64,000 nucleotides of DNA from contig NZ_JAPWGW010000004.1 of the NCBI RefSeq assembly GCF_027213945.1, forward strand, positions 186,001 to 250,000, written 5' to 3'. Below the pieces are notes generated by a model. It ran no database searches and was not told where the DNA came from. It saw only the letters and a list, made by a program, of their open reading frames with translations. The stretch comes from Henriciella marina. Lineage in GTDB: Bacteria > Pseudomonadota > Alphaproteobacteria > Caulobacterales > Hyphomonadaceae. Position numbers and translations under genes: made by a program. Numbering within the stretch: the first letter of the stretch is position 1; every line of letters starts with the position of its first letter. This document shows positions 46,823 to 55,343 of this stretch, one piece after another.

Positions 46823-46876
46823 GGCGGTCAGCGTCTTCCTATATGCGAAGTGCCGTCGGCCGGGAGAGTAGAGCAA

Positions 46877-47764
46877 ATGCGAAAACCGACAATACGAGCG
46901 AATATGGCTTCGGTTTGTTTGGCGGCCGGCTTAGCTGCTTGTGATGCCGCCGGTGTGAGTGAGGCGGGAACTCAGGTCAGCGCGCCGAGTGCTTGCGTGG
47001 AACTGGCGGAAGGATCTTACCAGTTTGCCGACGGACTATTCATTCCAGCATCAGGTATTCCAATCGAAGCGAGCGCGAAGGAAGGGTCTGACACCTCATC
47101 GTTGCAGTGGGCAGGCCGTCTGCAGGATGATTTGCGACAGGCAGGCTATGATTGGCTTTCGATCCGCGAGCGGAGCGGCATTGCGCTTATCGAAGGCACC
47201 GCAACAGATGGGGATGAGAAGCTCTCTGCGCTGGAAGCTGCGTCAACAGCTATCAGGAACGATACCATCGCAAACGATGGCGCACGCGTCATTGTTGACG
47301 TGATCAAGATCGAAGGCGCATCAGACCCCGTAGGCATACCGGTTACAAGCTTGCCGGCGTCGCCTTCTGTTTCAGCCTGCACGGCGGCTTTTGCGGGTGT
47401 CCTTGATGGTCGCACGGTCGAGTTCTCGGCCGGCAATGCCGCAATTTCCGACGAGACAATGCCGATAGCAGCTGCGCTTGGTGCGATTGCTCTTCTGTGT
47501 GACCGCCACGGTATAGAGATTGGCGCACACACGGACGCCCGTGGTGCGGAATCCTTCAATCAACGCCTGTCACAGACCCGTGCAAACACCATTCGGGACT
47601 ATTTTATCGATCTGGGCGTGGCGTCGTCTTCGCTTCGCGCGGTCGGTTATGGCGAGAGCCAACCCATAGACACGTCGCAGACCACGGCTGCCTATGCGCG
47701 TAACCGCCGTATCGAGTTCAGCGTTGGTAACGCCGAACCCGTTCCTAGCGAGTCAGTCGACTAG
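46877..47764 (+). CDS. OmpA-family lipoprotein with BON-like N-terminal part
   Basis: Outer-membrane-anchored, peptidoglycan-binding lipoprotein of 295 residues. ATG 46877 (with AGAG upstream) opens a signal peptide ending in the lipobox AGLAAC. Residues 60-160 alternate in a BON-like pattern (WAGRLQDDLRQAGYDWLSIRE...IALIEGTATDG). Residues ~185-285 form the OmpA C-terminal domain: EIGAHTDARGAESFNQRLSQTRANTIRDYFIDLG, then VGYGESQPI and the Arg pair in ARNRRIEF that binds diaminopimelate. Its stop overlaps the P450 stop in CTAG. Confidence 0.9.
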   Translation: MRKPTIRANMASVCLAAGLAACDAAGVSEAGTQVSAPSACVELAEGSYQFADGLFIPASGIPIEASAKEGSDTSSLQWAGRLQDDLRQAGYDWLSIRERSGIALIEGTATDGDEKLSALEAASTAIRNDTIANDGARVIVDVIKIEGASDPVGIPVTSLPASPSVSACTAAFAGVLDGRTVEFSAGNAAISDETMPIAAALGAIALLCDRHGIEIGAHTDARGAESFNQRLSQTRANTIRDYFIDLGVASSSLRAVGYGESQPIDTSQTTAAYARNRRIEFSVGNAEPVPSESVD

Positions 47765-49095
47765 AACTTGTAGCGCACGGGAATGGACTTTGGTCCGCCG
47801 ACAAAGTTCGCGCGAATAAAGCTCGGCTCACCAGCGAGTTCGATCGATTTCACGCGGGAGAAGAGCTCTTCATAGATGGCCTGCATCTCAAGTCGGGCGA
47901 GGTGCATGCCAAGGCACATATGTCCTCCATGCCCAAATGAGATGATCTTGTTCGGGCTCCGGTCCACGCGAAACTCGAACGGATCGTTGAACACATCTTC
48001 ATCGCGATTGCCGGACGGGTAGCAGAGCAGCAGGCTTTCACCTTTAAGGATCTTGCGGCCGCGCAGCTCGTAATCGTCTTGAGCCGTCCGCATGAAATGT
48101 TTCACCGGCGTCGTCCAGCGAATGGCTTCATCAACCGCGGTGCGGGACATGCCTTTCGGATCATCCATCATCTTTTTCAGCTGGGCTGGATTGTTCAGCA
48201 TGCCAAGCACGCCGCCGCCTGTCGATGCGCTGGTCGTGTCATGGCCCGCAGCCGCGACGATGATGTAGTAGCTCATCGCTTCGAGTTGCCCGATAGGTTC
48301 TCCATCGACTGTGCCGTTCGCAATGACGGTCGAGACATCGTCTTTCGGATTGTCGCGGCGGTCCTGAGTTATATTCGTGAAATACATGAAGAACTGGGCG
48401 AGCGTCTCCTGGATCGAGGAGAGGCCTTTATCTGCGTCGCCTTGTTCGGACAGGCTCTTGTCGCGCATAAGGTCGGGATCCTGAGCGCCGAAGATTTCCT
48501 GGGTGAGCTTCAGCATCATCGGTTCATCGTCGACCGGCACCCCCAGGATCTGCATGATGATGCGCAGCGGATAGTAAAGGGCAATGTCCTGCTGGAAGTC
48601 GCATTCGCCGCCCATGTCTTCCATACGGTCGACGAACTCCTTGGCGATCGTGCGGATGGCGTCTTCGCGGGTTTTTACCTTGTGTGGCATGAACCAGTCC
48701 TGCGTCAGATGACGCAGTTTGTAATGCATTGGGTCATCAAGCTGAACGAGTGTCTTGAGAAGGTGCGGTCCGCCTGTCTGTGCATAGACACGTTCCTCGG
48801 CGCTTTCATAGCTCAGCATCTCACGTTCGCCATTTGTGAAGAGCTTGTTCTGGCGGCTGACTTCCATGATGTCAGCATGCTTGGTCACGGCCCAGAATGG
48901 CCGGAAGGCTTCAGGTTCGCACCAGGCGACCGGGTCCTCTGCGCGAAGCCTCGAGAACGCTGCATCAAGCTGATCCATATGGGCATAGACATCGGGGCTC
49001 ACGATGAGGTCACTCGTAGCGCGAGCCGCGTCGCTCATCTGGCGAGACGGATCTTTCTTGGTCTCTGGCGGCTGGGCAACGGCTGTGTCTGACAT
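47761..49095 (-). CDS. Cytochrome P450
   Basis: Soluble bacterial P450 of 444 residues from ATG 49095 (GGAG upstream). The haem-thiolate loop is FGHGGHMCLGMHLAR with Cys394, the I-helix oxygen-activating motif is AAGHDTTSAS, and the K-helix ExxR is EAIR. The N-terminus has no membrane anchor. The sequence is of the class that includes alkane, terpene and sterol hydroxylases (CYP153/CYP125-like in general pattern), but the substrate is not clear. Ferredoxin and ferredoxin reductase genes are not adjacent. rluB lies 46 bases upstream on the same strand. Confidence 0.93.
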   Translation of the reverse strand: MSDTAVAQPPETKKDPSRQMSDAARATSDLIVSPDVYAHMDQLDAAFSRLRAEDPVAWCEPEAFRPFWAVTKHADIMEVSRQNKLFTNGEREMLSYESAEERVYAQTGGPHLLKTLVQLDDPMHYKLRHLTQDWFMPHKVKTREDAIRTIAKEFVDRMEDMGGECDFQQDIALYYPLRIIMQILGVPVDDEPMMLKLTQEIFGAQDPDLMRDKSLSEQGDADKGLSSIQETLAQFFMYFTNITQDRRDNPKDDVSTVIANGTVDGEPIGQLEAMSYYIIVAAAGHDTTSASTGGGVLGMLNNPAQLKKMMDDPKGMSRTAVDEAIRWTTPVKHFMRTAQDDYELRGRKILKGESLLLCYPSGNRDEDVFNDPFEFRVDRSPNKIISFGHGGHMCLGMHLARLEMQAIYEELFSRVKSIELAGEPSFIRANFVGGPKSIPVRYKF

Positions 49096-49141
49096 TTGGG
49101 TCTCCAGATGGTCTTGTACGGACCGACCCAGCATTATCTGA

Positions 49142-50020
49142 CTAACGGCGTCTGTTAAGGCCTTTCTTAGCGTCAGCCCTCTGCTTCTTTGGCTCGGGCT
49201 TGCGGCGAACAGGTTGCGCGGGAAGCATCGGTCCAAGCGCCTCCATCAGCATCTGGTATGGTACTTCCTCGACAGCGCCTGGCGCGAGATCGCCCAGCTC
49301 GAAAGGACCATACTCTGTGCGGATGAGGCGGTTCACCTCAAGCCCGACCGACTCAAGAGCCCGGCGAACCTCACGCTTCTTGCCTTCGGTCAATTCAACC
49401 TTGATCCAATTATTTGTCCCCGTTTCGCGCTCAAGCTCCGCGATGATGGGCGCGTAGGTGACGCCGTCCACGGTGACGCCATCTTTCAAAGCTTCGATCT
49501 TGTCTTGCGTCACGCGGCCATGTGCCCTTGCACGGTAGCGTCTACGGAACGCATTCCGCGGGAGCTCAAGCGTGCGTGCGAGCTCGCCGTCATTGGTCAG
49601 AAGCAGCAGCCCTTCCGTCGTCAGGTCCAGTCGGCCGACAGTGACAGTGCGCGGAAGATGCTTTGGCAATTCTTCGAAGATCGTACGCCGACCGGCGGGG
49701 TCGTGCGTCGTTGTGATCAAACCGGAAGGCTTGTGATAGCGCCACAGCCGCGTGCTCTCAGGGGCTTTTACGGGTTTGCCGTTGACCTTGATTGACTCCT
49801 TGCCGGTCACCTTGAAGGCGGGGGAGGTCAGCTTGCGGCCATTGACCGTTACCTTGCCTGCCTCGATCAGCGTTTCGCTCTCGCGCCGCGATGCAATACC
49901 TGCTCGCGCAAGCCATTTCGCAATGCGCTCGCCGCCGGACCAGTCGGGGTCGACGTGCGATGAAATCTGGCTGGGTTTGGTCCGTCTGCCGGGCCGGGGC
50001 GTCTCTCGACGATCCGTCAT
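49142..50020 (-). CDS. rluB: 23S rRNA pseudouridine synthase RluB/E-type
   Basis: A 292-residue enzyme that makes pseudouridine in 23S rRNA. An N-terminal S4 RNA-binding domain (ERIAKWLARAGIASRRESETLIEAGKVTVNGR) is followed by the catalytic domain with GRLDLTTEGLLLLTNDGELA, the catalytic Asp in RLD. Basic tails at both ends (RRETPRPGRRTK; PEPKKQRADAKKG) fit RNA binding. RluB is favoured over RluE by the S4 domain. GAGGA precedes the start. The DUF4345-like gene lies 22 bases upstream. Confidence 0.92.
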   Translation of the reverse strand: MTDRRETPRPGRRTKPSQISSHVDPDWSGGERIAKWLARAGIASRRESETLIEAGKVTVNGRKLTSPAFKVTGKESIKVNGKPVKAPESTRLWRYHKPSGLITTTHDPAGRRTIFEELPKHLPRTVTVGRLDLTTEGLLLLTNDGELARTLELPRNAFRRRYRARAHGRVTQDKIEALKDGVTVDGVTYAPIIAELERETGTNNWIKVELTEGKKREVRRALESVGLEVNRLIRTEYGPFELGDLAPGAVEEVPYQMLMEALGPMLPAQPVRRKPEPKKQRADAKKGLNRRR

Positions 50021-50042
50021 GTGCTGTTCCTCTAGAAAGGCA

Positions 50043-50447
50043 TCAGCCTAGGTGAAGAACCGGGGAAGCAATTGCAAGGGCCAGTGCGAACTCCACAGCA
50101 ATCCATACAGGGATGAGGCCCGGTGCCCGGTTCTCTTTCGAATCTGCAAGATGGGAAACCAAACGGCCAAGGCCCGCGCCAAACCAGCCAGCTGCGACGG
50201 GCATGATGGCGAGTAAGGCAAGCGGATTATTCAAGCGCAGCAGGATAACCAGCGCTGTAATGTGTAGCATGAAAAGCAGGCCGCCATAGGTGGCGCGGAA
50301 CTCTGAAAATCCCCCCGGGCGCGCCGGATCAGGGTCTGGAACCAGCCTCACAACGCCCTGCGCCCATTTCGGGGCGAAGAGTGCGCCAAGACCGATAAGG
50401 GCGCAAAATACGAGCGCGGCCGACGAAAGCAGAATGAATGGTGACAT
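50043..50447 (-). CDS. DUF4345-like four-helix membrane protein
   Basis: A 134-residue integral membrane protein with four hydrophobic segments (about residues 6-26, 52-72, 76-94 and 112-131). GGFSEFRATYGGLLFMLHI resembles the conserved loop of DUF4345 proteins. The function is unknown. It probably shares an operon with rluB and P450 on the minus strand. Confidence 0.65.
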   Translation of the reverse strand: MSPFILLSSAALVFCALIGLGALFAPKWAQGVVRLVPDPDPARPGGFSEFRATYGGLLFMLHITALVILLRLNNPLALLAIMPVAAGWFGAGLGRLVSHLADSKENRAPGLIPVWIAVEFALALAIASPVLHLG

Positions 50448-50500
50448 GTGGTTTCCCTGGCGGCCAGAAAGCGATGTGACGGTTCAAATGGTTTAGCTAG

Positions 50501-51460
50501 CTAAACACCTGCATTTTTCCAGGCCGATTTCGGCCAGCGCCTGTGCTGCCAGAACCACTGTTCAGGGTAGGCTCGCACCTGCGCTTCGATGAAATTGGTA
50601 ATTTGTTGAACGCAATCGCGAACAGCGTCTTCGCCGTCCAGCCCGGCGCGAGGGCGTATTGGTTCATGAATTGTGGTTTGAAAACGTGCAGGCCCGGTCC
50701 GCAAGGTCGAGACGGGGATAATCGGTACGTCATATTTCAACGCAAGACGTGAAGGCCCCGGTGCGGTCATTGCTTCATGACCAAAGAAGGGAACGCCGAG
50801 GCCCTTGTTGAATTTCTGGTCGTTCATCAATGCAACAGAGCGACCCGCCGACAAAGCCCGCATCAGTTCACGCGTGCCGAGGCCCTTCGGCGTTAGGACG
50901 CCTATGCCGTAATCATGACGGACCTTATTGATGCGCCGGTCAATATGCGGGTTGTTCAGTGCCCTGTAGGTCACGAGACAATCGACAGGCCGACGACAGA
51001 TGACAGCCGCCATCACCTCCCAGTTCGCGAAATGACCTGATATAAAGACTGCACCTTTTTCGCTCGTCTCGACCGCGTCCAGTCGCTCCGGGTGTATGAC
51101 CTCGACCCGGTCGCCCTCATAAGGGTGTATCCTCGGCAGGTGCGGTAGTTCACCGGCCGTCCGTCCCACGCTTTCCCAGCTTGCCTTTGCCACCTCTTCG
51201 ACCTTCGCCTCTGTCCAGTCAGGGAAAGCCATGCGAAGATTGCGCTTGACCGTTTTGTCCTGGCTCAGCAGCGGGGCAATCCGCTTGACCAGCCAGCCAG
51301 CAAAATCCGAGGCCCGGTCAGGCCCCAGCGCTTTCATGGGCCACCAGTAGATGAGATCCCACGCAACCGCTTCCAAAAGCCAGGCAAGTCGCTGGCGCCA
51401 GGTCGACCGATCGTCGATGTCTTTCGGCCTGATGTATTGGGTCTTGTCGTCGCTCATCAC
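50501..51460 (-). CDS. Lipid A acyltransferase (LpxL/HtrB-like)
   Basis: Inner-membrane late acyltransferase that adds a secondary acyl chain to Kdo-lipid A. The catalytic His/Glu segment is ISGHFANWEVMAA, and later features are LMNDQKFNKGLGVPFFGHEAMTAPGPS and WFWQHRRWP near the C-terminus, all typical of LpxL/LpxM. An N-terminal hydrophobic anchor is short. It overlaps lpxK by 4 bases in the order DUF374-waaA-lpxK-lpxL. Which chain it adds is not resolvable. Confidence 0.92.
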   Translation of the reverse strand: MMSDDKTQYIRPKDIDDRSTWRQRLAWLLEAVAWDLIYWWPMKALGPDRASDFAGWLVKRIAPLLSQDKTVKRNLRMAFPDWTEAKVEEVAKASWESVGRTAGELPHLPRIHPYEGDRVEVIHPERLDAVETSEKGAVFISGHFANWEVMAAVICRRPVDCLVTYRALNNPHIDRRINKVRHDYGIGVLTPKGLGTRELMRALSAGRSVALMNDQKFNKGLGVPFFGHEAMTAPGPSRLALKYDVPIIPVSTLRTGPARFQTTIHEPIRPRAGLDGEDAVRDCVQQITNFIEAQVRAYPEQWFWQHRRWPKSAWKNAGV

Positions 51461-52458
51461 ATAAGCCTGTCTGTAACAGGCTTGAGGAGTTCTACCAGAT
51501 CAGACGACCGTTGGAGCTGGGCAGCAACGGGGAGTGTGGCGATATCTTTGCGCTGTGCGGGGGGCAGCCGGACAAAATCCTTCTCGGTTGTGATCAGCTG
51601 CGCGTTGTAATCGGCCGCGAGCGCTCGAAGATATCTGAGGTCACTTTCACTATAAGTGTGATGGTCGCCGAAAGGTACCGCGTCTAGTGGCGGCGTTCCG
51701 TAGGCTTTCAGCGTGTCAAAAAATTTCTCTGGCCTGCCGATGCCCGCAAAAGCAACATAAGCCCCAGGCGTTGGAGGCGAAGCAGGCATTATACTGGCGC
51801 GAAAAACCGGCCCCTCGAAGTCGCTCAACTCGTCGGGCGGTTCACCTGCACCCATCAGAATTACGGCATCGGCCCGGGCGAGCCCCGCCTGGACGGGTTC
51901 GCGCAGTGGGCCTTTCGGAATCACATGGCTGTTCCCAAAGCCTGAAGCGGCATCGACGACAATAATGGAAAGCGTTTTCGCCAGGCCGGGGTTCTGGAAC
52001 CCATCATCCATAACTATGACATCGACGCCATCAGATTCCATTGCCTGACCGGCGGCAGCGCGGTTGGCGCCAATCCACGCTTCGCCGGATTGAGACAGCA
52101 TGAGCGCTTCGTCGCCAACTTGCGAGGCGTTGTGTATTTCAGGATCAACCCGCAGCGGACCTTGCAACTTGCCGCCATAGCCGCGCGACAGGCTGGCAGC
52201 TCGAATGCCATCATGCAGCCCGGTGAGATGTTGCCGTATGGCAGCAACGACGGGACTCTTCCCACTGCCGCCCGCCGTGAGGTTGCCGACACAGATCACA
52301 GGAATGCCGATCTTAAAAGGATCGGCGTTGCGTATGCGCCGGGCAGTGACCCCGGCATAGACCGCAGCAAGTGGCGTCATCAGGAGCCGGGTCAGCGGTG
52401 CCCCCTCGCGTGACTTTGGGTCGACGTCACGGTCCCAGAAGCGTGGTGAGCGCATCAT
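51457..52458 (-). CDS. lpxK: Tetraacyldisaccharide 4'-kinase
   Basis: Phosphorylates the 4' position of the lipid A disaccharide at the inner membrane, making lipid IVA. A 333-residue protein with a P-loop in GNLTAGGSGKSPVVAAI, an N-terminal hydrophobic helix (LLMTPLAAVYAGVTARR), the conserved DDGFQNPGL metal/catalytic stretch and AFAGIGRPEKFFDTL. It overlaps waaA and lpxL by 4 bases each, so the genes are coupled. Confidence 0.96.
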   Translation of the reverse strand: MMRSPRFWDRDVDPKSREGAPLTRLLMTPLAAVYAGVTARRIRNADPFKIGIPVICVGNLTAGGSGKSPVVAAIRQHLTGLHDGIRAASLSRGYGGKLQGPLRVDPEIHNASQVGDEALMLSQSGEAWIGANRAAAGQAMESDGVDVIVMDDGFQNPGLAKTLSIIVVDAASGFGNSHVIPKGPLREPVQAGLARADAVILMGAGEPPDELSDFEGPVFRASIMPASPPTPGAYVAFAGIGRPEKFFDTLKAYGTPPLDAVPFGDHHTYSESDLRYLRALAADYNAQLITTEKDFVRLPPAQRKDIATLPVAAQLQRSSDLVELLKPVTDRLM

Positions 52459-53726
52459 GAAGTGGTCTGTTCCAACAACCTGTCCAGCGCGTTAAGCGTC
52501 ACGCGCATGGGCTCTTCTGCCTGCGCCTTAAGAGACGCCTTAAGCGTGTGTGAAGGCGGGGGCAGGGGGAAAGCTCGTCGCAGTGCTTCCTGGTCGCGAA
52601 CGATCTGGAAACTGGTATTGCCTTCCAGCCTGGCAGCAAGGTCGGCAAAATTGTGTATGTGCGGCCCGGTGAAGACCGGCTTGCCGATGCGCAGGATCTC
52701 GATCGGGTTGTGCCCACCAACGCCGTTTGCATGACCACCTCCGAGATAGACGCTGTCGGAAACGCTGGCGAAGAGGGCCACTTCTCCAAGCGTGTCACAC
52801 AAAAGCACGTCGTCTGCTGTCGTCGGAGTTTCGCCGCGAGAACGTACAGAGAAGGTCAGCCCGCGGTCCTTGAGCAGGCTCTCAATTGCTTCGCGACGTT
52901 CTGGATGGCGCGGAATAATGGTCAGGGCAGGTCGCGGATCAATTCCCTCGAGGGCGTTGAGTATCCACGCCTCCTCACCTTCATGGGTAGAAACCGCGAC
53001 AATGCAGCGTCGCCCACCAATAAAGGCGTTACGAATGGCCTGAGCCTCGGTTTCGCTAATGTCGCCGACCGACAGCGAAAGTTTGAGACTGCCAGGACAG
53101 GGCACGTCGGTCTGAGCCAAATTTCGGAGCGCCTCAGCTGTCTGGTGGTCCGCAGCGATAATTGTATCAAAGCTCGAAAACACTTCGCGAGCAAACCCCT
53201 GCCAAAAGGTCCAGCCTTTCACGGACTTATTGGTCATACGCGCATTGATGAGAGCAAGAGGGATTTTCCGGCTGCTGGCTTCCAATATGAGGTTCGGCCA
53301 GATTTCGCCTTCAGCGAAGACACAAAGGATGGGCTGCCAATTGTCGAGAAAGCGGGCTGCGATGTCGGGTGTGTCGAGCGGGGCCACCTGGTAGCGGCCT
53401 CGTTCACGCAAAACGTCGGAGCCATTTAAGTGGCGATTGATCAGCTCAGCTGCGGTCTGAGTCTGGCTTGTGAACAGGAAGTGAAGGTTTGCGCGTTTCG
53501 CGCCAAGTCTTTCAGCGACTTCGAGCAAGAGCCTCGTTTCACCAATACTCGCACCATGCATCCAGACAAGATGGGCTGGCGTAAGGTCCATATCCGGGCG
53601 GGCGAACCGCTCTGCTATCCGTTTAGCATTTTCCTTGCCGTGCTTCGCCCTGCGGCGCAGCAGTGACCCGAGAAAGGGCTGCGCTGCGCGCGTCGTGGTT
53701 CTATAAAGGAAACGGCCCATGCTCAT
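52455..53726 (-). CDS. waaA: Kdo transferase (3-deoxy-D-manno-octulosonic acid transferase)
   Basis: Adds Kdo sugars to lipid IVA. From ATG 53726 the product has 423 residues; the longer frame to 53786 overlaps the upstream gene and was rejected. The N-terminal LVWMHGASIGETRLLLEVAERL contains the catalytic Glu (GE), and the C-terminal GT-B part has SVYLGGGHANGVGGHNPIEIL and GKPVFTGPHIHNF. One or more Kdo residues cannot be distinguished. No ribosome site is strong, suggesting coupling to the upstream DUF374 gene. Confidence 0.95.
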   Translation of the reverse strand: MSMGRFLYRTTTRAAQPFLGSLLRRRAKHGKENAKRIAERFARPDMDLTPAHLVWMHGASIGETRLLLEVAERLGAKRANLHFLFTSQTQTAAELINRHLNGSDVLRERGRYQVAPLDTPDIAARFLDNWQPILCVFAEGEIWPNLILEASSRKIPLALINARMTNKSVKGWTFWQGFAREVFSSFDTIIAADHQTAEALRNLAQTDVPCPGSLKLSLSVGDISETEAQAIRNAFIGGRRCIVAVSTHEGEEAWILNALEGIDPRPALTIIPRHPERREAIESLLKDRGLTFSVRSRGETPTTADDVLLCDTLGEVALFASVSDSVYLGGGHANGVGGHNPIEILRIGKPVFTGPHIHNFADLAARLEGNTSFQIVRDQEALRRAFPLPPPSHTLKASLKAQAEEPMRVTLNALDRLLEQTTS

Positions 53727-53772
53727 CTGGTGAAGATAATCTGCTCTACAGGCTTCGCCAGACGCTAAACTG

Positions 53773-54477
53773 CTAGCGCTTTGCAACGACGGCTGCGGCT
53801 CGCTCGTAAGCTGCGTTCATCGCCTCTTCTATCTGGCGCAGTCTTTCTTCCTTGCCGACGGTCCTTTTCACGCTGAGGGGCGCCCCAAGGATCATGGCCC
53901 CTTTTGTGAAGGGGAGAGGGATCATGAATCTGTCCCAGGTGTCCAGTCTGAAGACCGGTCGGCAGTCGAGCGCATAAGGAATGATGAGGGCGTCGGTGCG
54001 CTGCGCCATGATAAGTGTGCCCGGCTGCACGGTTTCGGCAGGGCCGCGGGGACCATCAGGCGTAATGCAGACAACGCTACCGGACCGAAGGCGTTTGCTC
54101 GTTTCTGCAACAGCTGCTGCGCCGCCCTTATCCTTGTTCTTTCGCTTATCAGAGGACGAGCCGCGTACTGCCTCCAGTCCAAGATGTTCGATTGCTTTGG
54201 CAACGGCTTCGCCGTCCTTGGACAGCGAGATTAGCATGGAAGTCGGATATTCCTTGGCGGGCAGCTTTCGCGCGATCTTGCTCCAGATGACGGGCAATAG
54301 CAGCACCCTCGAATGCCACCCGGCTACCAGCAGGCCATTCTCCGCCGCCCATGCCTTTCTGAAAGTATCATCGCCTTCGACTGTCCAACGGATAGTTCGG
54401 GCACATAGGACCATGTAGGCCCAGATTAGATAACCAAGAGTGGCGGATATGAACGGCGAACGCAGGAAAGACTTCAT
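53773..54477 (-). CDS. DUF374 lysophospholipid acyltransferase-family protein
   Basis: A 234-residue protein of the DUF374 subgroup that accompanies waaA in many alphaproteobacteria. It has a short N-terminal hydrophobic helix (ATLGYLIWAYMVLCA), the segment VAGWHSRVLLLP in place of the usual HxxxxD motif, ISLSKDGEAVAKAIEHLG and ITPDGPRGPAETVQPG. It is likely to transfer an acyl chain during lipid A or envelope-lipid synthesis; the substrate is unknown. tRNA-Val lies 40 bases upstream on the same strand. Confidence 0.88.
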   Translation of the reverse strand: MKSFLRSPFISATLGYLIWAYMVLCARTIRWTVEGDDTFRKAWAAENGLLVAGWHSRVLLLPVIWSKIARKLPAKEYPTSMLISLSKDGEAVAKAIEHLGLEAVRGSSSDKRKNKDKGGAAAVAETSKRLRSGSVVCITPDGPRGPAETVQPGTLIMAQRTDALIIPYALDCRPVFRLDTWDRFMIPLPFTKGAMILGAPLSVKRTVGKEERLRQIEEAMNAAYERAAAVVAKR

Positions 54478-54517
54478 CTGAGAGGCTGTCTCCCGTTCCT
54501 GCCGCCTGGAAATGGAA

Positions 54518-54592
54518 TGGTGGGCGATACTGGGTTCGAACCAGTGACCCCTGCCGTGTGAAGGCAGTGCTCTACCACTGAGCTAATCGCCC
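54518..54592 (-). tRNA. tRNA-Val, anticodon CAC
   Basis: A complete cloverleaf on the minus strand, read from 54592 to 54518. The acceptor arm is GGGCGAT/ATCGCCC, with discriminator A and an encoded CCA. The D arm is TTAGCTCAGTGGTAGAGC, the anticodon stem CTGCC/GGCAG with loop TTCACAC (anticodon CAC, reading GUG), and the T arm CTGG-TTCGAAC-CCAG. All stems pair. No attachment-site duplication or integrase is nearby. Confidence 0.97.
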
Positions 54593-54832
54593 GAAAACAG
54601 GAAGCGCGGTCTTATATCGAGGGGTGTTCTGGGTCAACGCGATAAGACATCAACGCCCGAAGAAGCCCGTTTCTCAGAATAAGTTTGCAAATCAGGCATG
54701 CAGAACTGCAATCAGCTAGCCGCTCAGCGTCTGGGTGCGACACATTGTGTTAAGGCAAGATTGGCGATTGACGAAGGGCAAACATGCCCGCCCGTGTTCC
54801 GATATCGACGTCCGAAAGCAATTTAGTTGCAA

Positions 54833-54915
54833 TTGAAAAGGTTCAAGGGGCGCAAAATTGCGAACTCGCATCGAAGATGAACAACTGTTCAGTATGAACG
54901 GCCGTTCATCTTCGA
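54833..54915. promoter_or_regulatory. Cluster of four palindromes with an outer inverted repeat
   Basis: Within 83 bases: TTGAA-AAGG-TTCAA (54833-54846), CGCAA-AA-TTGCG (54851-54862), GAAC-AACT-GTTC (54879-54890) and GAAC-GGCC-GTTC (54896-54907). A perfect 12-base inverted repeat, TCGAAGATGAAC (54871-54882) with GTTCATCTTCGA (54904-54915), encloses the last two. The two GAAC-N4-GTTC units are 17 bases centre to centre. It looks like an operator array or a foldable RNA. The alphaproteobacterial LexA site is GAAC-N7-GTTC, so this is not a standard one. Confidence 0.6.
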
Positions 54916-55008
54916 ACCTAAACCTAATTTCATAGTCGGAAAGGGTTGTGAATCGCGGGCGAAGTTGTCATTTAACCGACACGAACGGGGTCTGACATAG
55001 CGATGTCC

Positions 55009-55068
55009 CTCGTTGGATAAAACGAGCAACAAAGAAGGACAGACGGGCTGGAGCTAAGCCTCCGAGCC
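55009..55068 (+). promoter_or_regulatory. Two hairpins in the leader of the 82-residue gene
   Basis: CTCGTT (55009-55014) and AACGAG (55021-55026) form a six-base stem. GGCTGGAG (55046-55053) pairs with CTCC-g-AGCC (55060-55068, one bulge). The ribosome site GGAGAG follows after a run of A/T. They suggest post-transcriptional control or a stable leader; no known riboswitch is recognised. Confidence 0.5.
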
Positions 55069-55094
55069 TAAATAAATAGTCTGGAGAGATTGAA

Positions 55095-55343
55095 ATGAAA
55101 GATTGGTGCAACAACGAAGGTGCAAAACGTCTTCGTGAGAAAATTCGCGAGTATTGGGCAGAGCGCGGCTATGAAGTCGACGTAGACCTGGTCGATGCTG
55201 GCTTCGTTCCTGCAATGCGCAGCGCACGTACTGACCTGCGCAGCAATATGGTGAACGGCATGCCACGCCGTCGCATTGCGAAGACGCAGGAAGAAGTTCG
55301 CACGAGCTATCGTCCGAACGACGTTGTCGTCGAAGCGGCCTAA
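55095..55343 (+). CDS. Small conserved-looking protein of unknown function
   Basis: An 82-residue protein with strong ribosome site GGAGAG before the ATG. It is charged, with no signal or membrane segment: MKDWCNNEGAKRLREKIREYW suggests an amphipathic helix, then VDVDLVDAGFVPAMRSAR and RSDLRSNMVNGMPRRR-type residues, ending in an acidic/Val tail. The mix of basic patches (RRRIAK) could bind nucleic acid or ribosomes. I do not recognise a family. The long structured leader suggests regulated, possibly abundant expression. Its stop overlaps the convergent gph stop in CTAA. Confidence 0.75.
   Translation: MKDWCNNEGAKRLREKIREYWAERGYEVDVDLVDAGFVPAMRSARTDLRSNMVNGMPRRRIAKTQEEVRTSYRPNDVVVEAA

Larger units (their letters stand above)
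54593..55094. other. 502-base gap with palindrome cluster and structured leader
   Basis: No open reading frame with coding features. It contains the palindrome cluster at 54833-54915, then hairpins at 55009-55026 and 55046-55068 in the leader of the 82-residue gene. It also must hold the tRNA-Val promoter (minus strand) and the small gene's promoter; I see no convincing -35/-10 pair. Confidence 0.65.

Noticed and set aside
48079-49092. 337-codon plus-strand frame opposite P450
   Set aside because: Antisense shadow; P450 has all its motifs on the minus strand.
54518-54592. tRNA as an integration site for a genomic island
   Set aside because: No integrase, no repeated tRNA 3' end and no change of gene type nearby; flanks are lipid A and housekeeping genes.
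54879-54907. LexA (SOS) boxes
   Set aside because: The alphaproteobacterial LexA site has GAAC-N7-GTTC; both sites here have four central bases, and the nearest gene is not a repair gene.
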